DNA of 64,000 nucleotides, taken from the NCBI RefSeq assembly GCF_003732275.1, contig NZ_MOBM01000038.1, positions 896,679 to 960,678 on the forward strand, written 5' to 3'. Position numbers and translations under genes: made by a program. The DNA comes from Pseudomonas frederiksbergensis (GTDB taxonomy: Bacteria; Pseudomonadota; Gammaproteobacteria; Pseudomonadales; Pseudomonadaceae). The notes below the pieces were generated by a model, which was not told where the DNA came from, did no database searches, and saw only the letters and a program-made list of their open reading frames with translations. This document shows positions 1 through 9,152 of the stretch, one piece after another. Positions within the stretch are counted from its first letter, which is position 1, and each line of letters starts with the position of its first letter.

Positions 1-66
1 ACTGTCCGGCCTGTACTGCGGAGCGGTGCTGAAAAGCTGGGGCTGAACCTGATGCCGGTCAGTTAA
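1..66 (+). CDS. 3' end of an unidentified protein (partial)
   Basis: An open frame runs in from the left edge and ends at the TAA at 64-66, giving a C-terminus of about 21 residues ending LGLNLMPVS. It is the only plus-strand frame that stays open through this stretch. Too little is present to name a family. It sits just upstream of a sulfide-oxidation gene pair, so a sulfur-related partner is possible, but nothing in the residues proves it. A second plus frame stops at 44-46, so the choice of frame is itself uncertain. Confidence 0.35.
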   Translation, partial: TVRPVLRSGAEKLGLNLMPVS

Positions 67-77
67 GCGCAATCCAT

Positions 78-166
78 GTGGGAGCGGGCTTGCTCGCGAA
101 GGCGGTGGCACAGTCAATAATGATGTCGCCTGACACACCGCTTTCGCGAGCAAGCCCGCTCCCACA
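78..166. repeat. REP pair (BIME), GTGGGAGCGGGCTTGCTCGCGAA type
   Basis: Two inverted copies of the Pseudomonas REP core flank a short spacer. The first reads GTGGGAGCGGGCTTGCTCGC and the second is its reverse complement. It fills the space between the partial gene and the SQR-like gene. Confidence 0.9.
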
Positions 167-220
167 GGTTCCGCGACTTAATGAACCTGGCGCCATGCAT
201 GCAATAACAAGGAATGAATG

Positions 221-1465
221 ATGAACGATCAACACTGGGGCCCATCCATCAGTGCCGACATCGTGGTAATAGGCGGCGGGACCGCCGGCATTGGCCTGGT
301 GGCCAGCCTGCTGAAACGCGATCCGGGCTTGAACATCACTGTTATCGAACCCGATAGCCGGCACTACTACCAACCGGCGTGGACGCTGGTGGGCGGCGGT
401 GCTTACGCGGTGAAAAACACCGCGCGCCCGATGTCCTCAGTGATGCCGCGTCAGGCCACTTGGTTGCAGGCGTCCGTGACTGATATCGCCCCGGACAGCA
501 AACAGCTGACCCTCAACGATGGCCGCACCGTCAGTTACCAGAACCTCGTTGTCTGCCCGGGGTTGTGCCTGGCCTGGGAGAAAATCGAAGGCTTGCAGGA
601 CACCCTCGGCCAGAACGGCGTGACTTCCAATTACAGCTATCGGCACGCGGCCTACACTTGGGAACTGGTCCAGGGATTGCGCGGCGGCAAAGCGATCTTC
701 ACCCAGCCAGCGATGCCGATCAAATGCGCTGGTGCGCCGCAGAAAGCCTTGTACTTGTCCTGCGATCACTGGCGTAAAACAGGGGTTCTGAACAAATTCG
801 ACGTCGAGTTCAATCTGGCCGGCGCAGCGTTGTTCGGCGTGGCGACATTCGTGCCGCCGCTCATGAAGTACATGGAAAAGTACAACGCCCGGCTGGCCTT
901 CAATTCCAATCTGGTCAAGGTTGACGGACCGTCGAAAACCGCGTGGTTCGAGGTCAGGGACGCTGCAGGTGTTGTGACCGTAGAAGAAAAAACCTTCGAC
1001 CTGCTGCACGTCGTGCCGCCTCAGGTCTCGCCGGATTTCATCCGCCAGAGCCCGTTGGCCGACGCCGCTGGCTGGTGCGAAGTGAACCCGCACAGCCTGC
1101 AACACGTACGCTATACAGACGTCTTTGCCTTGGGCGATGTCTGTTCCACCAGCAACGCGAAAACTGCTGCCGCCGCGCGCAAGCAGATCGTGGTGGTGGC
1201 GCAAAACCTGCTGGCCCTGCGCAAGCAACAGCCGTTGCCACTCAAGTACGACGGCTACGGTTCCTGCCCGCTGACGGTGGAGAAGGGCAAGGTGATCCTC
1301 GCCGAGTTCGGTTACGCCGGTAAATTGCTGCCGACCTTTCCCCTCGACCCGATCGTGCCGCGTCGTTCAGCCTGGTTTCTCAAGGCGACCCTGCTGCCAT
1401 GGTTCTACTGGAATGGCCTGCTCAAGGGCCGTGAATGGCTGACCCATCTGTCCAAGGTTGACTGA
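221..1465 (+). CDS. FAD/NAD-binding oxidoreductase, sulfide:quinone oxidoreductase-like
   Basis: This is a flavoprotein of the SQR family, which oxidises sulfide to sulfane sulfur and passes electrons to quinone at the inner membrane face. An N-terminal Rossmann motif (VVIGGGTAGIGLVASLL, about residues 14-30) binds FAD. A second conserved stretch near 305 (FALGDVCSTSNAKTAAAARKQ) is the usual second FAD contact. Cysteines at MPIKCAGAP and GSCPLT lie where SQRs carry their redox cysteines. The C-terminal LPWFYWNGLLKGR is hydrophobic and typical of membrane attachment. The start at 221 is chosen because an AAGGAA lies about six bases upstream; 218 is also possible. It is followed after 9 nt by a TauE/SafE exporter, so the two likely form a sulfide-detoxification operon. 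Confidence 0.85.
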   Translation: MNDQHWGPSISADIVVIGGGTAGIGLVASLLKRDPGLNITVIEPDSRHYYQPAWTLVGGGAYAVKNTARPMSSVMPRQATWLQASVTDIAPDSKQLTLNDGRTVSYQNLVVCPGLCLAWEKIEGLQDTLGQNGVTSNYSYRHAAYTWELVQGLRGGKAIFTQPAMPIKCAGAPQKALYLSCDHWRKTGVLNKFDVEFNLAGAALFGVATFVPPLMKYMEKYNARLAFNSNLVKVDGPSKTAWFEVRDAAGVVTVEEKTFDLLHVVPPQVSPDFIRQSPLADAAGWCEVNPHSLQHVRYTDVFALGDVCSTSNAKTAAAARKQIVVVAQNLLALRKQQPLPLKYDGYGSCPLTVEKGKVILAEFGYAGKLLPTFPLDPIVPRRSAWFLKATLLPWFYWNGLLKGREWLTHLSKVD

Positions 1466-1474
1466 GAGAACTCT

Positions 1475-2281
1475 ATGTTGCTGGCCAGTTTTTTCGGTGT
1501 GGTCATGGGCCTGGTGCTCGGTTTGACCGGTGCCGGTGGCGGTATTCTTGCGGTGCCGGCCCTGGTGCTGGGGCTGGGATTGACCATGACCCAAGCGGCG
1601 CCCGTCGCCTTGTTCGCGGTGGGCAGTGCGGCGGCGATCGGTGCGATCGACGGTTTGCGCCATGGCCTGGTGCGCTATCGCGCGGCGTTGTTGATTGCAC
1701 TGCTGGGCGCGGTGTTTTCGCCGGTGGGCATCTACTTCGCCCATCAGTTGCCGGAAAAGATCCTGATGATTCTGTTCAGTCTGCTGATGGTCATGGTGGC
1801 CTGGCGGATGCTGCGCCGGGAAAAGCCCGACGATGGCCCGAGCGATCACGGGCATGCCAACTGGGGCCAGAAGAACTGCATGCTCGATCAGCAGACCGGG
1901 CGTTTTTCCTGGACCGCCAAATGCACCGCAACCCTGGCGGTACTCGGCGCGGTGACCGGTGTGGTCTCGGGGCTGCTCGGTGTTGGCGGCGGCTTTCTGA
2001 TTGTGCCGGCGTTCAAGCAACTGACCGACGTGCAGATGCGCGGCATCGTCGCTACTTCGTTGATGGTGATCAGTCTGATCTCGGTGATTGGGGTGATCGG
2101 CGCGTTTCATGCCGGGGTGCGGATCGATGGTTTGGGCGTGTCGTTCATTGTCGCCAGCATCGTCGGGATGATCCTCGGTCGAAAACTCTGCGCACGGGTA
2201 CCGGCCCGAGGGCTGCAGATCGGCTTCGCCAGCGTCTGCGTGGTGACCGCCGTTTACATGCTGTTTAGAGCGCTCGCCTAG
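1475..2281 (+). CDS. TauE/SafE family sulfite/sulfonate exporter
   Basis: This is a small polytopic inner-membrane permease of about 268 residues with two homologous halves. Each half opens with a glycine-rich segment (LGLTGAGGGILAVPALVLGLGLT near residue 12 and SGLLGVGGGFLIVPAFKQL near 165), which is the duplicated TauE/SafE signature. A hydrophilic loop of about 40 residues around 115-155 separates the halves. It starts 9 nt after the SQR-like gene. By family and context it probably exports sulfite or a related oxidised sulfur species produced by sulfide oxidation; the exact substrate cannot be read from the sequence. Confidence 0.85.
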   Translation: MLLASFFGVVMGLVLGLTGAGGGILAVPALVLGLGLTMTQAAPVALFAVGSAAAIGAIDGLRHGLVRYRAALLIALLGAVFSPVGIYFAHQLPEKILMILFSLLMVMVAWRMLRREKPDDGPSDHGHANWGQKNCMLDQQTGRFSWTAKCTATLAVLGAVTGVVSGLLGVGGGFLIVPAFKQLTDVQMRGIVATSLMVISLISVIGVIGAFHAGVRIDGLGVSFIVASIVGMILGRKLCARVPARGLQIGFASVCVVTAVYMLFRALA

Positions 2282-2293
2282 CGGACACCGGTT

Positions 2294-2320
2294 CCTGTGG
2301 ACGCCAGTCGGGTCCACAGG
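2294..2320. other. Inverted repeat after the TauE gene
   Basis: CCTGTGGAC and GTCCACAGG form a perfect 9-bp stem with a 9-nt loop, 12 nt after the exporter stop codon. No T-run follows, so it could be a weak terminator or an mRNA 3' end stabiliser. The rest of the 2282-2490 gap shows nothing recognisable. Confidence 0.5.
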
Positions 2321-2490
2321 CGTACACCCTAAGTTCCGGGCCTGGCCGGCGGGCGGTCTTACACCGAATTTGCCGCGCGCCACCGGCCAATCCAAAGCAG
2401 CTGACAACCGCCCCCAAGGCAGCGTATGACGCCGCCGGTCCACTTTCGATAATCGCCTCCGACATCAAGTCCCCCGTTGCGGAGCGCGTC

Positions 2491-3675
2491 ATGCACAACA
2501 ATAAGAACTTCAAGCATCGTTTCTTGCCGGCCTTCATCGCCAGCCTGTCCTCCCTGGGCCTGAGCTCAATGGCCGAGGCCGAGATCATGCTGTACGACAA
2601 GGACCAGACCACGTTCTCCACGGATGGCTACATCAACGCCTTCTACGTGAACAGCGACGTGGACCGGGCCGGCGAGCAGTACGACCGGCGCCAGGCGCGG
2701 GTGAAGATGGGATTCCTGCCCAACTACCTGGGCTTCAACATGGGCAAACAAGTCGATGACCTCAAGCTCGGCGCCCGCGCCTCGTTCTGGGTGACCATCA
2801 ACGACAGCGAAACCAACGGCACCGACACCGCCATCGACGTGCGGCAGTTCTACGGCACGGTGGCCAATCCAGAGTGGGGCGAGGTGCTGATCGGCAAGGA
2901 CTTCGGCCTGTTTGCCCGCTCCAACATCCTGCTCGATGAATTGCTCGCCGGTTATGGTCAGGTCAGCGATACGTTGGGCCTGGTGGACGGCGGCGGGGTG
3001 TCGTTCGGCAACATCGGCAGCGGTTATCCGTACCCGTTCCCGACGTCGCAGATTACCTATCGCACCCCGGTGATGGATGGCTTGCGGGTGGCGGTCGGGA
3101 TCATGGACCCGGTCGACACCAACGACAGCAGCGCGACGGGCAAGGCGTATCAGGAGAACCCGCGCACCGAGAGCGAGATCACCTATCAGTTCGACGTCGG
3201 CGGGGCGAAGATTTACAGCTGGCTCAACGGCAGCTACCAGACTTCGGACAACACCGACTCCAGCGTCGAGTCCGTCACCTCCAAAGGCGTCGGCTACGGC
3301 GTGCAGGCGAAGATGGGCGGGCTGTCGCTGACCGGCTCCGGTTTCCAGGCCAAGGGCATCAACCCGTTCTTCACCAACAACGCCGGCGAACCGACCTTGC
3401 GCAACGTCGACAGCGACGGTTACTTGTTGCAGGGCTCCTACAAACTCGGCAAAAACCGCCTGGCACTGTCTTACGGCAAGACCGAGGACGACGGCAACGG
3501 CGTGGTCGGCAGCGGCGCCGATTACGAGACCCGCGGCATTGCGCTGTTCCATGACGTCAACGACAACCTGAAGCTGGTGGCCGAGTACAACCAGTTCGAA
3601 ATCAACGGCCATGACACCAGCGCTCAGAATGAAGACACCGATACGTTTGCAGTGGGGGCGGTGTTGACTTGGTAA
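2491..3675 (+). CDS. Gram-negative general porin
   Basis: This is an outer-membrane beta-barrel protein of 394 residues. It has an N-terminal export signal (through about residue 30, ending SSMAEAE), alternating polar and aromatic strands throughout, and ends VGAVLTW with the terminal aromatic residue required for barrel assembly. The pattern (DGYINAFYVNSDVDRA and FYGTVANPEWGEVLIGKDFGLFARS) matches the Porin_4/OmpC-like family that allows passive entry of small solutes. It stands alone in its operon. Its location beside the alcohol-oxidation genes hints at a role in substrate entry, but this is inference only. Confidence 0.85.
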   Translation: MHNNKNFKHRFLPAFIASLSSLGLSSMAEAEIMLYDKDQTTFSTDGYINAFYVNSDVDRAGEQYDRRQARVKMGFLPNYLGFNMGKQVDDLKLGARASFWVTINDSETNGTDTAIDVRQFYGTVANPEWGEVLIGKDFGLFARSNILLDELLAGYGQVSDTLGLVDGGGVSFGNIGSGYPYPFPTSQITYRTPVMDGLRVAVGIMDPVDTNDSSATGKAYQENPRTESEITYQFDVGGAKIYSWLNGSYQTSDNTDSSVESVTSKGVGYGVQAKMGGLSLTGSGFQAKGINPFFTNNAGEPTLRNVDSDGYLLQGSYKLGKNRLALSYGKTEDDGNGVVGSGADYETRGIALFHDVNDNLKLVAEYNQFEINGHDTSAQNEDTDTFAVGAVLTW

Positions 3676-3704
3676 CTCCGTAATCGGCACAACGCAGATC
3701 CAAT

Positions 3705-3792
3705 GTGGGAGCGAGCCTGCTCGCGATGAGGGCCTAATATTCAGCGAATATGTTGAATGTAAGTCCGCCATCGCGAGCAGGCTCGCTCCCAC
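3705..3792. repeat. REP pair (BIME)
   Basis: Inverted copies of GTGGGAGCGAGCCTGCTCGC are separated by a spacer and follow the porin stop codon. Confidence 0.9.
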
Positions 3793-3855
3793 AGGGGATC
3801 TGCAGTGTCTTATAGATTCTGAAAGCCCTCTCATCCCATCGAACCACCCACCCAC

Positions 3856-3865
3856 TACCCAAGTA
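3856..3865 (+). promoter_or_regulatory. TACYAA-type promoter element upstream of nosP
   Basis: TACCCAAGTA within CTACCCAAGTAG lies about 68-77 bp before the nosP start and is followed directly by GCATTCG. The same element recurs upstream of six other genes of the alcohol-oxidation region. The binding protein is not shown by the sequence; ErbR/AgmR is the obvious candidate. Confidence 0.5.
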
Positions 3866-3932
3866 GCATTCGCCGCCGCCCGCAGGCTTCGTACACTCGT
3901 GCCTCATACAGGCGCACCGGCGAGGGGCGAGG

Positions 3933-5096
3933 ATGGAGCAGGTTCAGAACGACGGTGTGGTCAGTGCCATGTCCCAGGCCACCGACGCCCAGCAAGCGGC
4001 TCAGGATCTGGCGCGACAACTCTTGCACCCGCATTTGGGCTTCGTGCTGTTCTTCTGCTCCGCCGAGTACGACTTGCAGGCGCTGGGGCAGGCGTTGCAA
4101 CAGAGCTTCGGCGGCATTCGTCTGGTGGGCTGCACCAGTGCCGGAGAAATCACCCCCCAAGGCTATGGCCGCAGCTGCGTGACGGCGGTGGGCTTCGATC
4201 ATCGGCACTTTTCCATCTCCACCGAACTGATCGACGAAATGGAACATTTCAGCCTGATCGATGCCCAGCAAATGGTCGAGCGACTGGTCAGTGGCTGTCG
4301 CAGCAACACCCTGGCGCCAATCAAGGGCAACAGCTTTGCCCTGACCCTGCTCGATGGCTTGTCCAGCCGTGAAGAAATGGTTCTCGCTGCCCTGAGTGCG
4401 GCGTTGGGCGACATTCCGCATTTTGGCGGTTCGGCCGGCGACGACAACTACCTGACCCACACCCACGTGTATTTCGGCGGCGAGTTTCACAGCGGCGCGG
4501 CGGTGGTGGTGTTGGTCAATACCTGGCTGGACTTCGAAGTCTTCACCACCCACCACATCCTGCCCAGGGCCGAGAAACTGGTGGTCACCGCTGCCGACAG
4601 CGCCTCACGCCGGGTGTTCGAACTCAACGCCGAACCGGCCGCCGAAGAGTACGCCCGGCACATCGGCGTGGCGGTGGCCGACCTCGATTACCGGATCTTT
4701 GCCGCGCACCCGTTGGCGGTGCGAATCAACGATCAGTATTACGTGCGGGCGATCCAGCAGGTTCATCCGGACCTGAGCCTGAGTTTCTACTGTGCGGTGG
4801 AAAACGGCATCGTCCTCACCGTCATGACCCCCGGCCCCATGCTGCCGAATCTGCAAAACCTGTTCGACGGTTTGCAGGAGCGTCTCGGCGACCTGTTGCT
4901 GACCATCGGCTGCGACTGTTTTCTCAGGCGTCTGGAACTGGAAGACGGCGGCCGTCTCGAGCAGATCGGCGCATTTTTGCGGGATCAGCGGGTGATGGGT
5001 TTCAACACCTACGGAGAACAGTTCAATGGCATGCACATCAACCAGACCTTCACCGGGGTTGCCATTGCCCGAGGCCGCTCCCCTGGACAGCGCTGA
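3933..5096 (+). CDS. nosP: FIST-domain sensor, NosP nitric-oxide-sensing protein
   Basis: This is a cytoplasmic sensory protein of 387 residues. An N-terminal FIST domain (about 25-215, with GGIRLVGCTSAGEITPQGYG and GDIPHFGGSAGDDN) is followed by a FIST_C domain (about 235-370, with VRAIQQVHPDLSLSFYCAVENGIVLTVM). In P. aeruginosa the FIST protein NosP (PA1975) binds haem and NO and controls its neighbour NahK. Here it is followed by the same kinase, which supports the assignment. The start at 3933 is preceded by a purine-rich GAGGGGCGAGG. Its last 71 nt overlap the kinase start, implying tight translational coupling. Haem ligands cannot be picked out by eye. Confidence 0.88.
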   Translation: MEQVQNDGVVSAMSQATDAQQAAQDLARQLLHPHLGFVLFFCSAEYDLQALGQALQQSFGGIRLVGCTSAGEITPQGYGRSCVTAVGFDHRHFSISTELIDEMEHFSLIDAQQMVERLVSGCRSNTLAPIKGNSFALTLLDGLSSREEMVLAALSAALGDIPHFGGSAGDDNYLTHTHVYFGGEFHSGAAVVVLVNTWLDFEVFTTHHILPRAEKLVVTAADSASRRVFELNAEPAAEEYARHIGVAVADLDYRIFAAHPLAVRINDQYYVRAIQQVHPDLSLSFYCAVENGIVLTVMTPGPMLPNLQNLFDGLQERLGDLLLTIGCDCFLRRLELEDGGRLEQIGAFLRDQRVMGFNTYGEQFNGMHINQTFTGVAIARGRSPGQR

Positions 5097-7659
5097 CCTT
5101 CAGGCGCAGATCGCCAGCCTGCGGCGCGAAAACCACAAACTGCAGCGCATTAATGGCGCGCTGATCGAGCGCATCGAATCCGGCATCACCCGGGGCAACG
5201 ACCCGTATGCGGCGTTCCAGCATTCGGTGGTGCTGGCCGAGCAGGTGCGTGAGCGCACCGACGCCCTGAACCAGGCCATGGCCGAACTCAAGGCCGGCAA
5301 TCATTTGCTCAGCGAGGCACGACTGCGGGCCGAAACTGCCCATCAACACTTGATCGACGCCATCGAAAGCATTTCCGACGCCTTTGTATTGTTCGATGCC
5401 GAGCAGCGGATCGTGCTGTTCAACAGCCGTTTCAAGGCGTTTTGGGGCAACAGCCGGGTGCGGATCAACGCCGGCATGCGCTTGCGCGAGGTCAAACGGC
5501 TGATGACCGCGACCGGACTGTTCAGCGAAGAACCCCGCGGGCACGCCGACGAAAACCTGCTCTATCGCCTGCACAACGGGCGCTGGCTGCAAGTCAGCGA
5601 ACGGCCGACTCAGGAAGGCGGGCGGGTGATCCTGTTCACTGACATTACCGACGTCAAACTCAGCGAAACCCTGCGCCGCGAACAGGCCGTGGCGCAGAAG
5701 TCGCATTTGTTGCAGCGGGCGGTCGACAACCTGTCCCAAGGGGTGGCGATGGTCAACGCCGAGGGCATTCTGGAACTGTGGAACCGGCGCTTCCTGGAAC
5801 TCAGCGGTCTGGCCCCGGTGGCGGCCCATCGGCCGTTCGCCGAAGTGATTGCCGACAGCGAACTGAACCTGCTGACCCCGGCCAGTCGCGACCCGAACGG
5901 GCGGCACGTGCAGGAGTGCGAGCAGCGCCTCTACGATGGCCGGGTGCTGGAAATCCGCACCCATCCGTTGCCCACCGGCGGTTTCGTCAACACCTTCACC
6001 GACATCACCGAACGCTACCAGCACGCCGAAGCACTCAGCGAAAGCGAGCGCTGGATTCGCCTGATCACGGACCACGTGCCGGCGCTGATCGCCTACCTGA
6101 ACGCCGATCTGGTCTATGAATTCACTAACAAAGTCTACGAAGAATGGTACTGCTGGCCCCGGGGCGTGATGCTCGGGCAGAGCCTGCGCGAAGTTCACAG
6201 TGAACAGCATTATCAGCGCCTGGAAGCCTACGTGGCCCGGGCCCTGACCGGCGAGAGCGTGACGTTCGAGTTTGCCGAAACCAACATCAATAATCAGGAG
6301 CGCTACATGCTGCGCTCCTACGTGCCCAATCGCCTGGCCACCGGGGAAGTGGTGGGGATTTTCGTGTTGATCCGCGACATCACCGAGCGCCGCCGCACCG
6401 CCGAAGCGCTGCATCAGGCCTATCAGAACCTTGAATTGCGGGTGCGTGAACGTACCACCGAACTGACCACCCTCAATGACCAATTGCTGCGCGAAATCGA
6501 CGAGCGTCGCCGCGTGGAGTCACGCTTGCGCGAGGCCAAGCTCGAGGCCGAGCAGGCCAACCTGTCGAAGACCAAATTTCTCGCGGCGGTCAGTCACGAC
6601 CTGCTGCAACCGCTGAATGCTGCGCGGTTGTTTACCAGTGCCTTGCTGGAGCGCCGGGAGCCGGTGGCCAACGAGATTCTGGTGCGCAACGTCAGCAATT
6701 CCCTGGAGGACGTGGAAAACCTGCTGGGCACCCTGGTGGATATTTCCAAACTCGATGCCGGAGTGATCAAGGCTGACATTGCGCCATTTGCCCTGAGCGA
6801 ATTGCTGGAAAACCTCGCCGCCGAATACACCCAAGTGGCCCGCAGCGAAGGCCTCGAGCTGCATTTCATTCCGTGTTCGGCGCTGGTGCGCAGCGACATT
6901 CAGTTGCTCGCGCGGATCCTGCGCAACCTGCTGAGCAATGCCATTCGCTACACCTACAGCGGGCGAGTGGTGCTCGGCTGCCGGCGTCATCATCAGCGGC
7001 TGACCATCGAAGTCTGGGACAGCGGCATGGGCATTGCTGAAAACCGTCTGGAGGAGATTTTTCAGGAGTTCAAACGCGGTGACGTACAGCGTCCGGATCA
7101 GGATCGCGGCTTGGGGCTGGGTCTGGCGATTGTGGAGAAAATCGCGCGCATTCTTGGCCACCGGATTCATGTGCGTTCGTGGCCGGACAAGGGCTCGATG
7201 TTTTCCGTCGAAGTGCCGTTGAGTGCCACGGCGCCGAAGGCGTTGCCGAACCTGCTGATGAGTGAACCGATGCTCGAGCGCCTGCGCGGCGCACGGGTGT
7301 GGGTGCTGGACAACGACGCGGCCATTTGCGCGGGGATGCGCACCTTGCTCGAAGGTTGGGGTTGCCGGGTAATCACGGCGTTGTCGGAGGAGGACCTGGC
7401 GCGGCAAGTGGATAATTACCACGACGAAGCTGACCTGCTGATTGCCGACTATCACCTGGATGACGAGAAGAATGGTGTCGACGCCGTGGCCCGCATCAAC
7501 GCCCGTCGCGCTTCAGCGATCCCGGCGATGATGATCACCGCCAACTACAGCAACGAACTCAAACAGCAGATCCGCGAACTGGGCCACACCCTGATGCACA
7601 AACCGGTGCGGCCGATGAAACTCAAGACGGCGATGAGTCATTTGCTGGGTCGGCCTTGA
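5026..7659 (+). CDS. nahK: Hybrid sensor histidine kinase NahK/ErcS'
   Basis: This is a soluble hybrid kinase of 877 residues. A coiled coil (about 20-110) is followed by three PAS domains (about 110-215, 230-335, 345-460) and a linker coil. The dimerisation and phosphoacceptor helix has SHDLLQPLNAAR with His524. A HATPase domain shows the N box (NLLSNAIRYTY) and G boxes (DSGMG, GLGLGLAI), and a C-terminal receiver has Asp808 in IADYHLDD. There are no membrane segments. The orthologue PA1976 acts with NosP and feeds phosphotransfer to HptB and the biofilm/Gac network; it is also called ErcS' in the ethanol-oxidation regulatory web. The gene overlaps nosP by 71 nt. The kinase half closely resembles ErcS at 25278-27005. 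Confidence 0.88.
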   Translation: MACTSTRPSPGLPLPEAAPLDSADLQAQIASLRRENHKLQRINGALIERIESGITRGNDPYAAFQHSVVLAEQVRERTDALNQAMAELKAGNHLLSEARLRAETAHQHLIDAIESISDAFVLFDAEQRIVLFNSRFKAFWGNSRVRINAGMRLREVKRLMTATGLFSEEPRGHADENLLYRLHNGRWLQVSERPTQEGGRVILFTDITDVKLSETLRREQAVAQKSHLLQRAVDNLSQGVAMVNAEGILELWNRRFLELSGLAPVAAHRPFAEVIADSELNLLTPASRDPNGRHVQECEQRLYDGRVLEIRTHPLPTGGFVNTFTDITERYQHAEALSESERWIRLITDHVPALIAYLNADLVYEFTNKVYEEWYCWPRGVMLGQSLREVHSEQHYQRLEAYVARALTGESVTFEFAETNINNQERYMLRSYVPNRLATGEVVGIFVLIRDITERRRTAEALHQAYQNLELRVRERTTELTTLNDQLLREIDERRRVESRLREAKLEAEQANLSKTKFLAAVSHDLLQPLNAARLFTSALLERREPVANEILVRNVSNSLEDVENLLGTLVDISKLDAGVIKADIAPFALSELLENLAAEYTQVARSEGLELHFIPCSALVRSDIQLLARILRNLLSNAIRYTYSGRVVLGCRRHHQRLTIEVWDSGMGIAENRLEEIFQEFKRGDVQRPDQDRGLGLGLAIVEKIARILGHRIHVRSWPDKGSMFSVEVPLSATAPKALPNLLMSEPMLERLRGARVWVLDNDAAICAGMRTLLEGWGCRVITALSEEDLARQVDNYHDEADLLIADYHLDDEKNGVDAVARINARRASAIPAMMITANYSNELKQQIRELGHTLMHKPVRPMKLKTAMSHLLGRP

Positions 7660-7684
7660 GTTTTCTGGTGTTTGTGAGGGCCTC

Positions 7685-7757
7685 ATCGCGAGCAGGCTCG
7701 CTCCCACATTTGACCGAGTCATCTCAGATCTAATGTGGGAGCGAGCCTGCTCGCGAT
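7685..7757. repeat. REP pair (BIME), reversed orientation
   Basis: ATCGCGAGCAGGCTCGCTCC is followed by its inverted partner, in the opposite order to most pairs here. It sits between the convergent ends of nahK and erbR and may serve as a shared 3' end. Confidence 0.9.
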
Positions 7758-7786
7758 AGGGGCGACGCGGTCTTTCTGAAGAAGCA

Positions 7787-8452
7787 TCAACGCCGCAAAT
7801 ACGACCCGAAATCAATATCCCCGGCACTCAAAATTGCCTGCACCCGATTGTGTACATTGAGTTTGCGCAATATCGCCGAGACGTGAGCCTTGACCGTGGT
7901 TTCGGCGATTTCCAGGGTGTAGGCGATCTGTTTGTTCGATTCGCCTTTGGTCATACGCTCAAGCACCAGCAACTGCTTGCGGGTCAGTGCCTGGAGCAGC
8001 TCCGGCGGGAAGCTCGGGGTGTCATTCATCCGGCGATGAGTGCCGCTTTTCTGCGTGCGGATGATGTCCGGCGGCAGGTAGACGTTGCCATTGAGAATCT
8101 GCTGGATGGCCTCGGTCATCTGCACCCGAGGCGAGGACTTGGTGATGAACCCCACCGCGCCATAGGTGATGGCTTGCAGCACGATTTGCTTGTCCTGCTC
8201 GGCCGAGACGATCACCACCGGAATGGTCGGCGCCTCGTTGCGCAGGTTGATCAGGCCATTTAGGCCGTGCATGCCAGGCATGTTCAGGTCGAGCAGGATC
8301 AGGTCCAGGTCATCGTGTTCCTGAGTCAGGGCCAGGGCACTGTCGAGGTCGGCGGTTTCCATGACCTCGCTGCCGGGGAAACCATCGCTGATGACGTTAT
8401 GAATGGCTTCGCGAAACAGCGGGTGATCGTCGGCAATCAGAATTTTGTACAT
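7787..8452 (-). CDS. erbR: LuxR/NarL-type response regulator ErbR (AgmR, PedR1)
   Basis: This is a two-component response regulator of 221 residues. The receiver (1-120) has acidic residues DD8-9, the phosphoacceptor Asp55 in LILLDLNMPG, and a conserved Lys in ITKSSP. The C-terminal LuxR-type helix-turn-helix (about 150-215) contains LTRKQLLVLERMTKGESNKQIAYTLEIAETTVKAHV. The sequence and position next to nahK match PA1978 ErbR and P. putida AgmR/PedR1, the master activator of PQQ-dependent alcohol oxidation. It lies 6 nt after the CxxxCW gene on the minus strand, so the two are likely co-transcribed from the promoter near 9150. Confidence 0.9.
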   Translation of the reverse strand: MYKILIADDHPLFREAIHNVISDGFPGSEVMETADLDSALALTQEHDDLDLILLDLNMPGMHGLNGLINLRNEAPTIPVVIVSAEQDKQIVLQAITYGAVGFITKSSPRVQMTEAIQQILNGNVYLPPDIIRTQKSGTHRRMNDTPSFPPELLQALTRKQLLVLERMTKGESNKQIAYTLEIAETTVKAHVSAILRKLNVHNRVQAILSAGDIDFGSYLRR

Positions 8453-8458
8453 GGCCTT

Positions 8459-9070
8459 TCACCTCATTATTTTTTTTTGATCAGGGTGTGGCAACAACAC
8501 GCAAGCGCTCAAGTCAGGGAAAGGGTCGGGCCGGGCCGGCGTCACGGGCAGATTCGCCGCCTGCCACGCATCCAGTCCGTCGCGGTACCAATACAGTGTC
8601 TTATAGCCCATGGAAGCGGCGCGTTTTACCGCGTTCCAGCTCAACCAGCAATCGGAACGGCAGTAAAAGACCAACGGTCGCGTCAGGTCACCCGCCGTCA
8701 ATTGCTGCAGGTGGTGCGCGAAATATTGCTGCCACGGGGGCGTCAGGTCGCCGTCACCGGTATTGGCCAGCCAATGGCTGCCGGGCAGGTTTTCGTGGGC
8801 CTCGTCTTCGATGAAACGGTCTTGCAACCATTGCCGGCGGTAGACATCGATCAGCAGCGGTTGGGGCGTGTGCTTGAGCAGGTTTTGCAGGGCGGGGGTG
8901 TCGATGATGTTCGCACCCTGGAGCTGAGTCGGGGTCGGGCTGCGGTACAGACCGATGCGATAACCTTCGGCGGAGAACAGCGCAGTTTCAGCCTGCGCCA
9001 CGCCCAGCAACAGGCTCAGCGACAGCGCGGCGAGAGAAGGGCACAGCAGAACACGTCGTGCACGCGGCAT
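8459..9070 (-). CDS. PQQ-dependent catabolism-associated CXXCW-motif protein (rhodanese-like, periplasmic)
   Basis: This is a 203-residue exported protein with an N-terminal signal peptide (to about residue 27, ending GVAQAE) and a rhodanese-like fold. It belongs to the family named for a cysteine-cysteine-tryptophan motif found only near quinoprotein alcohol dehydrogenases. Here the motif reads YCRSDCWLSWN, that is C-x3-C-W. It also has LLIDVYRRQW and LPGSHWLANTGDG typical of the family. The biochemical role is unknown. It precedes erbR by 6 nt and is transcribed away from a REP-rich gap. Confidence 0.85.
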   Translation of the reverse strand: MPRARRVLLCPSLAALSLSLLLGVAQAETALFSAEGYRIGLYRSPTPTQLQGANIIDTPALQNLLKHTPQPLLIDVYRRQWLQDRFIEDEAHENLPGSHWLANTGDGDLTPPWQQYFAHHLQQLTAGDLTRPLVFYCRSDCWLSWNAVKRAASMGYKTLYWYRDGLDAWQAANLPVTPARPDPFPDLSACVLLPHPDQKKIMR

Positions 9071-9152
9071 GGAGGTTCAGTCCTTATAGTTATGAACCCA
9101 TTACATGCCAGTAGCGGTGCGTTGTGAATGCGACGATAGACAGGTAAACCAG

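Noticed and set aside
5050..6483. Minus-strand open frame of 477 codons opposite nahK
   Set aside because: Antisense to the PAS region of a clear hybrid kinase; no domain recognisable.
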